Under the pieces are notes generated by a model. The model made no database searches, was not told the origin of the DNA, and was given only the letters and a program-made list of their open reading frames with translations. Shown piece by piece: positions 1 to 7,838 of a DNA stretch of 64,000 nucleotides. Location: assembly GCF_006716425.1 (NCBI RefSeq), contig NZ_VFOZ01000001.1:3038001-3102000 (forward strand). The letters run 5' to 3'. Position 1 is the stretch's first letter. Every line of letters starts with the position of its first letter. This DNA is from Actinoallomurus bryophytorum (GTDB lineage: Bacteria > Actinomycetota > Actinomycetes > Streptosporangiales > Streptosporangiaceae). The position numbers and the translations under genes are program-made.

Positions 1-1938
1 ACACTGCGGATCGGCCGGGCACCGGACAACGACATCGTTCTGACCGATCTGATCGTCTCGCGCTACCACGCCGAGCTGCGCAAAGCCGGTGGCGGACAGC
101 ACGAAATCGTCGATCTCGGCGGCCACAACGGCACCTTCGTCAATGGCCTGCGCGTCACTTCGGCGGTGTTGAAAGAAAGCGACCTCGTCGGAATCGGGCG
201 CGCGACCTTTCGGCTGGTCGGGGACGAACTCCGGGAATTCGTCGACGTGGGCGACGTTTCCCTCATCGCCCAGGACCTCACCGTGCGTACGCCCAAGGGC
301 AAGGTCCTGCTCGACCACGTGAGCTTCCCGATCCCCGAGCGCTGCCTGGTCGGGGTCATCGGCCCGAGCGGCGCCGGAAAGTCGACTCTGCTGGGCGCGG
401 TGACCGGCACGCGCCCGGCCACCGAAGGCAACGTGCAGTACGACCACCGCGACCTGTACACGCACTACCCGGAGCTCCGGCACCGCATCGGTCTGGTCCC
501 CCAGGCCGACATCCTGCACACGCAGCTGGCGACGCGGCGGGCCCTCCGGTACGCCGCCGAGCTGCGGTTCCCCGGCGACACGAGCGCGGCCGAGCGGAAT
601 CGCCGCGTGGACGAGGTCCTGGAAGAACTCAGCCTGTCCGCGCACGCGGAGACCCGTATCGACCGGCTGTCCGGCGGCCAGCGCAAGCGCGTCAGCGTCG
701 CGCTGGAACTCCTCACCAAGCCGTCGCTGCTCTTCCTGGACGAGCCGACCTCGGGCCTGGACCCAGGGCTCGACAAGTCCGTCATGGAGATGATGCGCGA
801 CCTCGCCCACGACGGCCGCACCATCGTCGTCGTCACGCACAGCGTGGCGAACCTCGACACCTGTGACCGCCTGCTCGTTCTCGTACCCGGCGGGCGGGTC
901 GCCTTCTACGGGCCGCCGTCGGAGGGTCTGACGTTCTTCGGCAAGCAGAGCTGGGCCGAGGTCTTCCAGGCTTTCGACAACGAGCCGGGCCGCGACTGGG
1001 CCGCGGAGTTCCAGGTGTCACCGATGTACGCGCAGTTCGTCGTGTCGGGACTCGACGGCGGCAGCGCCGGGCAGGCGCGGCAGCAGCCATCGCACACGGA
1101 GCGTCCGCCGCGTCAGCAAGGCCGGCTGTCCCAGCTCGGCACGCTGTGCCGCCGTTACCTGGCGGTCATCGCTTCCGAACGCAGCTACCTGGCCGTGCTG
1201 GGCATCTTGCCCATCGTGGTGGGCGCGCTGATCCGCGCCGTACCGGCCGCGCACGGCGTGGCCGGCCCACTGCACCAGAACGCCGACGCCTCCTCGCTGC
1301 TGCTCACACTGGTCATCGGCGCGGTCTTCGTGGGCGCCGCAAACGCCGTACGCGAGCTGGTCAAAGAACGTGCGATCTACGAGCGAGAACGCGCGGCCGG
1401 CCTCTCGGCGGGCATCTACCTGCTGTCCAAGATCCTCATCCTGGGTCTGATCACCGGGATCCAGTCGGCGCTCTTGGTGGTCATCGGGATGGGCGGGCGT
1501 GAGATGCCGGCGCACGGCGCGGTGACGTCGCCGATCCTGGAGCTGATCATCGCGATGGCCCTGCTGTCCATGGTCTCGATGGCGATGGGTCTGCTCATCT
1601 CGGCGGCGGTCAGCACGTCGGAGAAGACGATGCCGCTGCTGGTGCTGACCGCACTGGTGCAGGTCATCCTCTGCGGCGCGCTCGTCGCCCTGCCCGGCAA
1701 GCTCGTGCTCGAACAGCTCGCCTGGCTGGCGCCGTCGCGCTGGGGAATGTCGGCGACGGCCGCGACCGTCGATCTGAACAACCTCCAGCCGCCGCTGCGG
1801 GGCACTCCGCCCGACTCGCTGTGGAACCACACCGAGAAGGCGTGGCTGAAGGACATGGGCGTCCTGCTCGGCCTCGGCCTGGTGTTCCTGAGCATCGCCT
1901 GGTGGTTCCTCGAGCGCCTGCGCCCGGGCAGACGCTAA
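1..1938 (+). CDS. FHA domain / ABC ATPase / ABC-2 permease fusion, 5' end missing
   Basis: Single-chain ABC exporter of the Rv1747 type, open from the first base, so the true start lies upstream. The first ~60 codons are the end of an FHA phosphothreonine-binding domain (GRAPDNDIVL, then SRYHAEL and NGTFVNG). The ABC domain follows: Walker A GPSGAGKST at 361-387, signature LSGGQ at 667-681, Walker [13 protein letters not shown] just after. The last ~250 codons hold about six hydrophobic segments of an ABC-2 permease. In the family, phosphorylation by a Ser/Thr kinase recruits the FHA domain and controls export. Substrate unknown. A second FHA domain could lie upstream of the window. Confidence 0.93.
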   Translation, partial: TLRIGRAPDNDIVLTDLIVSRYHAELRKAGGGQHEIVDLGGHNGTFVNGLRVTSAVLKESDLVGIGRATFRLVGDELREFVDVGDVSLIAQDLTVRTPKGKVLLDHVSFPIPERCLVGVIGPSGAGKSTLLGAVTGTRPATEGNVQYDHRDLYTHYPELRHRIGLVPQADILHTQLATRRALRYAAELRFPGDTSAAERNRRVDEVLEELSLSAHAETRIDRLSGGQRKRVSVALELLTKPSLLFLDEPTSGLDPGLDKSVMEMMRDLAHDGRTIVVVTHSVANLDTCDRLLVLVPGGRVAFYGPPSEGLTFFGKQSWAEVFQAFDNEPGRDWAAEFQVSPMYAQFVVSGLDGGSAGQARQQPSHTERPPRQQGRLSQLGTLCRRYLAVIASERSYLAVLGILPIVVGALIRAVPAAHGVAGPLHQNADASSLLLTLVIGAVFVGAANAVRELVKERAIYERERAAGLSAGIYLLSKILILGLITGIQSALLVVIGMGGREMPAHGAVTSPILELIIAMALLSMVSMAMGLLISAAVSTSEKTMPLLVLTALVQVILCGALVALPGKLVLEQLAWLAPSRWGMSATAATVDLNNLQPPLRGTPPDSLWNHTEKAWLKDMGVLLGLGLVFLSIAWWFLERLRPGRR

Positions 1939-1978
1939 CGCCCAGGCAGATGCTGACGCCCGTGGCGGACGTCAACGC

Positions 1979-2161
1979 TCAGTGGAGTCCCATTGTCATC
2001 ATGACGATGAGTGCTCCGACGTGCACGACGACGACCAACGCGATGAGCGTGATGAACAGGAAACTGGCCGGGCCGTGCTCGAAGACCCGGCCCTCTCTCG
2101 GCTGACCGAGGCTCGCCTGCCGCTCGGCCAGGCGCCTCTCCCATGCCCTGCTCTGCGCCAT
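1979..2161 (-). CDS. Small single-span membrane protein (60 aa)
   Basis: Sixty-residue protein: a charged N-terminal half (MAQSRAWERRLAERQ) followed by one hydrophobic helix at about residues 33-57 (FLFITLIALVVVVHVGALIV). The ATG at 2161 has a strong ribosome site, GAGGAGGA, a few bases upstream; longer in-frame starts lack one. It is divergent from the MarR regulator at 2244, and the shared 82-bp gap carries two operator-like palindromes, so both genes are probably under that regulator. I do not recognise a family; no function is claimed. Confidence 0.6.
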   Translation of the reverse strand: MAQSRAWERRLAERQASLGQPREGRVFEHGPASFLFITLIALVVVVHVGALIVMMTMGLH

Positions 2162-2178
2162 GCGTCCTCCTCGAAGAC

Positions 2179-2212
2179 TTGGTGCACCAACCGTTGGTAC
2201 ACCAACTATAAT
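2179..2212. promoter_or_regulatory. Paired MarR-type operators overlapping a promoter
   Basis: TTGGTGCACCAA (2179-2190) is a perfect 12-bp palindrome. TTGGTACACCAA (2194-2205) has perfect 5-bp arms around AC. Centres are 15 bp apart. A consensus -10 box TATAAT lies at 2207-2212, directly after the second site and 31 bp before the regulator's GTG. Binding would block transcription of the MarR gene and probably of the divergent membrane peptide. Confidence 0.65.
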
Positions 2213-2243
2213 AGGAGCAACGTACGGATCCGGAGGCCGGCCT

Positions 2244-2732
2244 GTGAGTGATGTTCGCGACACCGAAGACCTGCTAGCGCTGGAGCGGCAGGTGTGCTTC
2301 GCGCTGGCGGTCGCCTCGCGCAACGTGATCGCGGTCTACCGGCCGCTGCTGGAGCCGATGGGGCTGACACATCCGCAGTACCTGGTCATGCTCGCCCTCT
2401 GGGGGCGCTCACCCCTGTCGGTCAAGGAGCTGAGCGGCCTGCTGCGGCTCGATCCCGGCACCCTGTCGCCGCTGCTCAAGCGCCTGGAGGCCGGCGGCCT
2501 CATCCAGCGACGACGCGCCCGTGACGACGAGCGGGTCATGGCCGTCACGCTGACCGACGAGGGTCACGCGCTGCGCGCCGAGGCGGAGCGGATCCCGCCT
2601 GCGATCGTCGAGCGTCTCGGCATGGACCTCACCGAGCTCCAGGACCTGCACGGGACGCTGACCCGCCTGATCGCCGCGGCCGACAGGGCGAACGGCGTGG
2701 TGGGCGCGGCCGACCGCGCCCACCAGGACTAA
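2244..2732 (+). CDS. MarR family regulator, OhrR-like
   Basis: Winged-helix repressor of 162 residues resembling OhrR, the organic-hydroperoxide sensor. It keeps the N-terminal reactive-cysteine motif (QVCFAL, Cys18), the YRPLLEPMGLTHPQYLVM helix and the recognition/wing region (LDPGTLSPLLKRLEAGGL, then RARDDERV). In the family, oxidation of that cysteine releases DNA. GTG 2244 is chosen because GGAGG sits 7 nt upstream; the longer ATG version would run through the operators. No ohr peroxidase gene is next to it; the divergent membrane peptide is the only obvious local target. It ends overlapping the convergent ABC permease by 2 nt. Confidence 0.85.
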   Translation: MSDVRDTEDLLALERQVCFALAVASRNVIAVYRPLLEPMGLTHPQYLVMLALWGRSPLSVKELSGLLRLDPGTLSPLLKRLEAGGLIQRRRARDDERVMAVTLTDEGHALRAEAERIPPAIVERLGMDLTELQDLHGTLTRLIAAADRANGVVGAADRAHQD

Positions 2733-4327
2733 CCGACGTCGCGCCGGCGGAAGCCGGCCAGACCGGCGGCGATCAGGGCCGCCGCGATCACGGCCAGCCA
2801 GACGACCGGCATCGGCCGCATCGCGGCACCGGGCAGCTTCGGCACGTGGGTGAAGGGCGAGAGATCCATCATCCACTGCTTGAGCTCCAGCAACGGCCCG
2901 AGCTCCCCCAGCAGCAGGAACGCGCCCAGCACCCCCCACGCCGCGACCGCGATCCGCGGGACGAACCCGAACAGCAGGACCGTGATCCCGGTCAGCACCC
3001 ACACCGCGGGCAGTTGCACCAGCGCGCTCCAGAAGACGCGGGGGAACTCACCGCCCAGGTCGTGGGCACGCAGTCCGTGCATCAGGCCGATGACGACGCC
3101 CCCGACCGCCATCAGGATCGCCGGACCCACGACCGCGAACGCGATGTGGCTCGCCGCCCACCCGATCCGGCCCACCTTGGTCGACAGCAGGGGTTCGGCG
3201 AGCCCGCGGGTCTCCTCGGACCGCAACCGCAGTACGGCCTGCACGGCGTATGCGGAGGCGAGCAGCGCGATGATGCCCATGACCGTGGTGAGGAACGCGT
3301 CCACGATCCCGCCGTGTCCGCCGAGCTTGCTCAGCAGGTCACGGCCGCCCTTGCCGCCGAGCATGTTCTGCGTACTGTCGACCACGCCGCCGATCGCCGC
3401 GCCGTAGATGGCGAACCCGGCGATCCAGCCCAGCAGCGCCCCGCGCTGCAGCCGCCACGCGAGCGCCAGCGGGCTCCGCAACCCGGTCGCCGCCGAGGGC
3501 GGGCCGAGGCGGTCCGGCAGCAGGCCCGCGCCGAGGTCACGCCGGCCGATCAGCACGAACGCGGTGGCGAGGCAGGCGGCGACGAACGCGGCCGCGATGG
3601 CCAGCACCCACCAGCGCTCTCCGGCGTACGGGCGCAGGTACGCCATCCAGCCCAGCGGGGAGAGCCACGTCAGCCAGGTCGGGCCGTCGTGCCCACCGGC
3701 GTCGCCGACGGCGCGCAGCAGATAGGAGCCGCCGAGCACGGTCATCGCCAGACCGTTGGCCGAGCGGGAGGTCGTCGTCAGTTGTGCGGTGACGGCCGCG
3801 ACGCCGACGAACATGACGCCGATGCCACACCATAGGAGCGCGAAGGCGATCGACCCGCCGGCCGGCAGGCCCAGGGCGATCAGGCCGATGCTCACCAGCA
3901 CAAGGAGCACGAGGTTGGCCGTGATCGCGTTGATCACGCCCGCGGTGAGCGCGGCGTACCGCCCGACGACGCCGGCGCCCACCAGCTCCAGCCGGCCCGT
4001 CTCCTCGTCGGCGCGTGTGTGCCGCACGGTGATGAGAATGCTCATCACGGCGACGAGCGCCGCGGCGATCCCGCCGACCTTCCACAGGCTCACCGAGCCG
4101 ACGGAGTACGGATTTTGCACCGGCCCGTACAGCGCCAGCAGGGAGGGGTTCTTGTTGACGGTGGCGCCGAACTCCAGCCGCTTGGCCAGCGTGCTGTACG
4201 TCGCGCGGGAGCCGTAGGCCGTACCCACGGCCGTCGCCGTAAGGAGGTAGATCCAGCACGGCATCATGATCCGGTCCCGGCGGAACCCGAGCTTGGTGAG
4301 CAGTCCGGTGCCCTCCAGCCCGCTCAT
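2729..4327 (-). CDS. ABC exporter permease (polyketide/tetronasin-exporter type)
   Basis: Integral membrane subunit of 532 residues with about twelve hydrophobic segments in two repeated halves, the architecture of actinobacterial exporters of polyketide antibiotics. No soluble domain is present. Its ATG overlaps the stop of the upstream ATPase gene (ATGA at 4327-4324), so the two are translationally coupled and form one transporter. The MarR/GbsR-type gene divergent to the pair is the likely regulator. The substrate cannot be read from sequence; drug or metabolite efflux is an inference from the family. Confidence 0.88.
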   Translation of the reverse strand: MSGLEGTGLLTKLGFRRDRIMMPCWIYLLTATAVGTAYGSRATYSTLAKRLEFGATVNKNPSLLALYGPVQNPYSVGSVSLWKVGGIAAALVAVMSILITVRHTRADEETGRLELVGAGVVGRYAALTAGVINAITANLVLLVLVSIGLIALGLPAGGSIAFALLWCGIGVMFVGVAAVTAQLTTTSRSANGLAMTVLGGSYLLRAVGDAGGHDGPTWLTWLSPLGWMAYLRPYAGERWWVLAIAAAFVAACLATAFVLIGRRDLGAGLLPDRLGPPSAATGLRSPLALAWRLQRGALLGWIAGFAIYGAAIGGVVDSTQNMLGGKGGRDLLSKLGGHGGIVDAFLTTVMGIIALLASAYAVQAVLRLRSEETRGLAEPLLSTKVGRIGWAASHIAFAVVGPAILMAVGGVVIGLMHGLRAHDLGGEFPRVFWSALVQLPAVWVLTGITVLLFGFVPRIAVAAWGVLGAFLLLGELGPLLELKQWMMDLSPFTHVPKLPGAAMRPMPVVWLAVIAAALIAAGLAGFRRRDVG

Positions 4328-5247
4328 GAGCCTTCCTCTGCCGGGGCCGCGGTGGTACCCGCCGCGTCGGTCTCGTAGTGCCGCAGGAACAGCTGCTCGA
4401 GCGTCGGCGGCCGGCTGGTCAGGCTGCGTACGCCCGACTGGGTCAGGTGCACCAGCACCTCATCGAGATTGGCGTTGTCGACCTCGAAGCTCGCCCGGCC
4501 GCCGTCGACCTTGGCGTCGTGCACCCCGGGCAGCGCGGCAAGCCCGTTCGGCGGGTTCGCCAGCTCGACCGAGATCGAGGTACGGGTCAGGTGGCGCAGG
4601 TCGGCGAGTGAGCCGGTCTCCACCGTGCGGCCCTTGCGGATGATGCTGACGCGATCGCACAGCGCCTCGACCTCGGAAAGGATGTGGCTGGACAGCAGGA
4701 CGGTACGCCCGCTGTCGCGCTCGTCCTCGACACAACTCTGGAAGACCTCCTCCATGAGGGGGTCCAGGCCGGACGTCGGCTCGTCCAGGATGAGCAGCTC
4801 CGCGTCGGAGGACAGGGCCGCGATCAGCGCGACCTTCTGGCGGTTGCCCTTGGAGTACGCCCGGCCCTTCTTTCTCGGGTCGAGCTCGAACCGCTCCAGC
4901 AGCTCGTCCTTGCGCTTGGCGTCCTGCCCTCCGCGCAGCCGGCCGAGCAGGTCGATGACCTCGCCACCGGAGAGATTCGGCCACAGGGTGACGTCGCCGG
5001 GCACGTACGCGATGCGCCGGTGCAGGGTGGCGACGTCCCGCCACGGGTCGCCGTCGAGCAGCCGTACGTCACCCGAGTCCGCCCGCAGGAGACCGAGCAG
5101 GATGCGGATGGTGGTCGACTTGCCCGCGCCGTTGGGCCCCAGGAAGCCGTGCACCTCTCCGGCCCGGACGGTGAGGTCCAGACCGTCCAGCGCGCGGGTC
5201 CGGCCGAAGGTCTTGACCAAGCCGGACACGGATATGGCGTCTGTCAT
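4324..5247 (-). CDS. ABC exporter ATP-binding protein
   Basis: Cytoplasmic ATPase of 307 residues that drives the permease at 2729-4327. Visible motifs: Walker [10 protein letters not shown] near residue 38, Walker [13 protein letters not shown] near 150, H-loop SSHIL. The family signature is replaced by YSKGNRQKV, a known variant of this exporter class. A C-terminal regulatory extension ends in the usual [10 protein letters not shown] element. Start ATG 5247. The gene is divergent from the regulator at 5329, with a shared 81-bp control region. Confidence 0.92.
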   Translation of the reverse strand: MTDAISVSGLVKTFGRTRALDGLDLTVRAGEVHGFLGPNGAGKSTTIRILLGLLRADSGDVRLLDGDPWRDVATLHRRIAYVPGDVTLWPNLSGGEVIDLLGRLRGGQDAKRKDELLERFELDPRKKGRAYSKGNRQKVALIAALSSDAELLILDEPTSGLDPLMEEVFQSCVEDERDSGRTVLLSSHILSEVEALCDRVSIIRKGRTVETGSLADLRHLTRTSISVELANPPNGLAALPGVHDAKVDGGRASFEVDNANLDEVLVHLTQSGVRSLTSRPPTLEQLFLRHYETDAAGTTAAPAEEGS

Positions 5248-5252
5248 GCCAC

Positions 5253-5286
5253 CGAAGTTACACTGCTTTCAGAACTTCGTGAAGTT
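5253..5286. promoter_or_regulatory. Inverted-repeat operator between ABC exporter and its regulator
   Basis: AACTTCGTGAAGTT at 5273-5286 is a palindrome with perfect 6-bp arms. A third GAAGTT half-site lies at 5254-5259, facing AACTTC at 5273-5278. It sits in the 81-bp divergent gap, where a repressor would control both directions. The AT-rich stretch AATCATATAAAG follows it toward the regulator gene. Confidence 0.55.
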
Positions 5287-5328
5287 AGTAAATCATATAA
5301 AGTGAGCGTCCGACCTAAGGAGTTGAGT

Positions 5329-5817
5329 GTGGCGGAGCGGGACCCCGAGGCCGTACGCCTGTTCGTTGAGCGCTTCGCGTCCGCGCTGGTCGACGCCGGT
5401 TTGCAACGGATGGACGCGCGCGTCTTCGCCGCGCTCCACGGCACCGACTCCGGCCGCCTCACCGCCGCCGAACTCGCCGAGAGGCTGCAGGTCAGCCCCG
5501 CCGCGGTCTCGGGTGCGGTCCGCTACCTCATCCAGTTCAACCTGATCCGGCGCGAGCGGGAGCCCGGCTCCCGGCGCGACCACTACGTGGTCGACACCGA
5601 CGCCTGGTACGAGGCGATCGTCAACCGCGACGTGGTGATCCTCAAGTGGCAGGCCAGCGCCAAAGAGGGCATCGAGGCGCTCGGGCCCGACACTCCGGCA
5701 GGGAAGCGCATGGCCGAGTCCCTGGCCTTCTTCGAGTTCATCTACGAGGAGCTACAGGAGCTCATCGCGAAGTGGCAGAAGATCAAGGCCGAGCGGCTGA
5801 CCGCCGAGCGGGAATGA
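5329..5817 (+). CDS. MarR/GbsR-type winged-helix regulator of the divergent ABC exporter
   Basis: DNA-binding protein of 162 residues. The wHTH spans about residues 25-85 (LTAAELAERLQVSPAAVSGAV, then FNLIRREREPGSRRDHY as wing). The C-terminal half is a long amphipathic helix for dimerisation (EELQELIAKWQKIKAERL). GTG 5329 follows AAGGAG with 6 nt spacing; the in-frame TTG at 5323 is less well placed. Its position, divergent from the ABC pair and with a palindrome between, suggests it represses the exporter and itself. Ligand unknown. Confidence 0.85.
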   Translation: MAERDPEAVRLFVERFASALVDAGLQRMDARVFAALHGTDSGRLTAAELAERLQVSPAAVSGAVRYLIQFNLIRREREPGSRRDHYVVDTDAWYEAIVNRDVVILKWQASAKEGIEALGPDTPAGKRMAESLAFFEFIYEELQELIAKWQKIKAERLTAERE

Positions 5818-5871
5818 AAGCCGAACGCCGCCGAACCTGACCCGATCGGCGGCGCGTCCTCACTGAACCCC

Positions 5872-6495
5872 TCATCCGCCGGCGCTCGCGATGGCGGCGC
5901 GCTTGGTCCGCAGCGCCTTCCTGAGCGCGTCGGCCACCGGCCCGGTGTAGACGGCGAGCTCGTCGAGCCGCTGCCCGTACTCACGGCGGTCCCCCCGCGA
6001 CACGACGGTCCTGACCTCACCGCGGGCGGCCAGCGCCAGCACCGAGGCGGTACGCGCGTCGGCACGTGCCGCCGGCTGCCGCAGCGTGGCGTGGACGCTG
6101 TCGGCGTACGCCTTGACGGCGCGCCGGTCCCGCAGCTCGACCTTGTCGGGCAGGAGGGCGCGGTGGCTCACCTTGATGCAGCGCTGGGCTTCGAGGTACT
6201 CGCGTACGGCGCGTACCGTCCCGCGCTCCTGCCTGCCGATCCAGCGGTGCCATCGGCGCGGCCGGCTGCCGGCGATCTGCCGGGCCAGGTCGTCCAGCAC
6301 CGGGTCCCCGGCGGGCCTGCCGTCGACGGCGTGCGGCTTGCCGTCCTCGTCGGTCAGGCGTTCGGTGAGGTAGAGGTCGGTGAGCGCGGCGGCTCGCAGC
6401 ACGAGGCCGAGCTGGGATCTCGCGGTCAGCCGGTTCTTGTCGGTGTCGTACGCGAGCAGGTACAGCCGGGCGGGCAGGGATTCCGGCAGGTTCAT
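5872..6495 (-). CDS. GPP34 (GOLPH3/Vps74-like) family protein
   Basis: Cytosolic protein of 207 residues, all-helical in this family, opening with MNLPESLPARLYLLAYD and continuing with the typical ARSQLGLVLRAAALTDL segment. Eukaryotic relatives bind phosphatidylinositol-4-phosphate on Golgi membranes; the bacterial role is unknown, although a membrane-lipid contact is plausible. ATG 6495 has GAAGGAGG upstream, which favours it over the longer start at 6555. It is last in a minus-strand run after the SPFH and ribbon-helix-helix genes, 56 nt downstream of the latter. Sharing an operon with a band-7 membrane-domain protein is suggestive. Confidence 0.85.
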   Translation of the reverse strand: MNLPESLPARLYLLAYDTDKNRLTARSQLGLVLRAAALTDLYLTERLTDEDGKPHAVDGRPAGDPVLDDLARQIAGSRPRRWHRWIGRQERGTVRAVREYLEAQRCIKVSHRALLPDKVELRDRRAVKAYADSVHATLRQPAARADARTASVLALAARGEVRTVVSRGDRREYGQRLDELAVYTGPVADALRKALRTKRAAIASAGG

Positions 6496-6551
6496 GGATC
6501 CTCCTTCGTCGGAGACGTGACCAGAGGCGTTGTGTTCGCGGATTCGTTCGC

Positions 6552-6809
6552 TCATTCGCCGGACTCCTCTTTGGACGGCCGTCCCGGCCTTCGCATGCGG
6601 CCGGCGCCGCGGGGCATCCGGCCGGCCTCACCAAGGGCGCGCCGGAGCAGGAACTCGATCTGGGCGTTGGTGCTGCGCAGCTCATCGGATGCCCAGTGCG
6701 CGAGCGCGTCGTGGACGGCGGGGTCGAGGCGGAGCAGCACCTTCTTGCGCTCCGCCCGGCCCGCCGACCGCGTCTCGTCGCCGCCCACCGGACGCGACTC
6801 GCCGTCCAT
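6552..6809 (-). CDS. Ribbon-helix-helix DNA-binding protein
   Basis: Small protein of 85 residues with an Arc/CopG-like fold at about residues 20-62: a beta strand (KKVLLRLDPAVHDAL) and the helix pair ending STNAQIEFLLRRAL. The C-terminus is basic and disordered (RMRRPGRPSK). The start ATG (6809-6807) overlaps the stop TGA of the SPFH gene (6811-6809); an alternative GTG lies one codon earlier. No ribosome site is seen, so it is probably translated by coupling. RHH proteins usually bind palindromes; a 12-bp one lies in the promoter of this operon, so autoregulation is likely. Confidence 0.78.
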   Translation of the reverse strand: MDGESRPVGGDETRSAGRAERKKVLLRLDPAVHDALAHWASDELRSTNAQIEFLLRRALGEAGRMPRGAGRMRRPGRPSKEESGE

Positions 6810-7690
6810 CACTGGTAAAGGGACCCGGTGTTGACGACGGGCTGGACGTCGCGATCGCCGCAGAGCACGACGAGCAGGTTGCTGACCATGGTCGCCTTGC
6901 GCTCCTCGTCCAGCTCGACCACGTCACTCTCGGCGAGCCGGCCGAGTGCGGTCTCGACCATGCCGACCGCCCCGTCGACGATCCGCTGCCGGGCGGCGAC
7001 GATCGCGCCCGCCTGCTGACGGCGCAACATGGCCTGCGCGATCTCCGGGGCGTACGAGAGGCGGGTGATCCGTGACTCGATGACCCGCACGCCCGCCGAC
7101 TCGACCCGCGCCGTGATCTCGTCGGACAGCTTGCCGGTGATCTCGTCGGCGTTCTCCCGCAGGGAGTACTGCTCGCCGCCGTGCGCGTCGTAGGGGTAGC
7201 TGCCGGCGATGTGCCGAACGGCGGTCTCGGTCTGGATGGCGACGAACTCCACGAAGTCGTCCACCTCGAACACCGCCTTGGCCGTGTCCTGCACCTGCCA
7301 CACGACGACCGCGGCCATCTCGATCGGGTTGCCGTCGGCGTCGTTGACCTTGGCGATGTCGGTCTCGTGGTTGCGGATCCGCGTGGAGATCCGCCTCCGG
7401 GTGGTGAGCGGGTTGACCCAGCGCAGCCCGTCGGTACGGATGGTGCCGGCGTACCGGCCGAGCAGCTGCACCACACGTGCCTGGCCCGGGGCGACCGCGG
7501 TCAGCCCGATCGTGGCCAGGCCCGCGACGACGATGAGCCCGATCCCCACGCCGGCCAGTACGCCGGCCCCCGTGGTGACCAGTACGACACCCGCGATGAC
7601 CGCGACAAGGACCGCACCCAGCACCGGCCAGCCGGACAGTCCTCGCGCGACCCGCTCGGCCACCTGCGGCCTCGGCATCTCGACATCCAT
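6809..7690 (-). CDS. SPFH / band-7 domain membrane protein
   Basis: Membrane-anchored scaffold of 293 residues. Two adjacent hydrophobic segments (about residues 20-65) precede an SPFH domain that begins at [20 protein letters not shown] and continues through coiled-coil helices rich in Ala, Glu and Arg ([18 protein letters not shown]). Such proteins oligomerise in membrane microdomains and often control proteases or transporters. ATG 7690 and GTG 7699 are both possible; ATG gives the better ribosome-site spacing. First gene of the run with the RHH and GPP34 genes. Confidence 0.9.
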   Translation of the reverse strand: MDVEMPRPQVAERVARGLSGWPVLGAVLVAVIAGVVLVTTGAGVLAGVGIGLIVVAGLATIGLTAVAPGQARVVQLLGRYAGTIRTDGLRWVNPLTTRRRISTRIRNHETDIAKVNDADGNPIEMAAVVVWQVQDTAKAVFEVDDFVEFVAIQTETAVRHIAGSYPYDAHGGEQYSLRENADEITGKLSDEITARVESAGVRVIESRITRLSYAPEIAQAMLRRQQAGAIVAARQRIVDGAVGMVETALGRLAESDVVELDEERKATMVSNLLVVLCGDRDVQPVVNTGSLYQ

Positions 7691-7730
7691 GACCCTCACC
7701 CTCTCGTTCCTTCAGGCACGAACATAGCAT

Positions 7731-7742
7731 AGTGATATCACT
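7731..7742. promoter_or_regulatory. Palindromic operator in the SPFH promoter
   Basis: AGTGATATCACT is a perfect 12-bp palindrome about 41 bp upstream of the SPFH start. Read on the minus strand, a -10-like TATGCT follows a few bases downstream, so a bound protein would sit in the promoter core. The RHH protein encoded in the same operon is the natural candidate. Confidence 0.5.
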
Positions 7743-7777
7743 TTTCTGAAAAGGCATTAACCGGGCCTGGACGCGCG

Positions 7778-7811
7778 ACGGCGCCGACCGGTACACACCG
7801 ATCGGCGCCGT
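7778..7811 (-). terminator. Hairpin after the tricorn gene
   Basis: ACGGCGCCGA (7778-7787) pairs perfectly with TCGGCGCCGT (7802-7811) across a 14-nt loop, 28 nt beyond the tricorn stop. No T-tract follows, as is usual in high-GC actinomycetes. It separates this gene from the SPFH promoter. Confidence 0.55.
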
Positions 7812-7838
7812 TCGAGTGCGAGGGGACGCCGCTTCAGG

